This document shows positions 5,180-5,191 of a stretch of DNA of 5,191 bases, piece after piece. The DNA is from Chloroflexota bacterium. Its GTDB lineage: Bacteria > Chloroflexota > Limnocylindria > Limnocylindrales > CSP1-4. The DNA is taken from contig DAIDTV010000131.1 of the NCBI GenBank assembly GCA_027457005.1, positions 1-5,191 on the forward strand, read 5' to 3'. The notes beneath the pieces were generated by a model. The model ran no database searches. It was not told where the DNA came from and was given only the letters and a program-made list of their open reading frames with translations. Position 1 is the stretch's first letter. Every line of letters begins with the position of its first letter. A program made the translations under genes and the position numbers.

Positions 5180-5191
5180 GCCCTCTAGGAT

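Noticed and set aside
4631..5188. Plus-strand frame opposite the S4-domain gene
   Set aside because: Shadow of the well-supported S4 protein, with no domain signature.

Overview
This is a high-GC bacterial window. Codons are strongly G/C-ending, and there are TANNNT-type -10 elements, one of them sitting where a leaderless start would be expected. Together with the gene content this suggests Actinomycetota or Chloroflexota, but the sequence does not settle which. No mobile element, CRISPR array or rRNA was seen.

Positions 1-3871 (minus strand) hold a compact operon for a group 3b (NADP-linked, 'sulfhydrogenase'-type) [NiFe] hydrogenase. In transcription order it contains: a 164-residue cyclic-nucleotide-binding-domain protein with no DNA-binding domain (3871-3377); a 654-residue protein joining the HydB-like [4Fe-4S] subunit to the HydG-like FAD/NAD(P)/[2Fe-2S] diaphorase subunit (3365-1401); the hydrogenase small subunit (1401-526); and the N-terminal 175 residues of the NiFe large subunit (526 to beyond position 1). 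The last two junctions are TGATG stop/start overlaps, each with a strong GGGAGGG ribosome binding site. Electrons would pass between the NiFe site (large subunit), the three [4Fe-4S] clusters of the small subunit, the two ferredoxin-type clusters, then FAD and NAD(P)H, all in the cytoplasm.

Positions 3872-4032 form a short divergent intergenic region. Positions 4033-4494 (plus strand) encode a small membrane protein of the CmpB / putative ABC-transporter type IV family. Its stop codon lies inside the next gene, tRNA-Lys(CTT), at 4474-4548. Positions 4549-4795 carry no convincing gene but hold two hairpins and a perfect three-copy 16-bp tandem repeat. Positions 4796-5179 (minus strand) encode an Hsp15/HslR-like S4 RNA-binding protein that converges on the tRNA.

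The most notable points are the HydB-HydG fusion, the CNB-only protein leading the hydrogenase operon, the tyrosine in place of the usual histidine after the L1 CxxC motif of the large subunit, and the membrane-protein/tRNA overlap.
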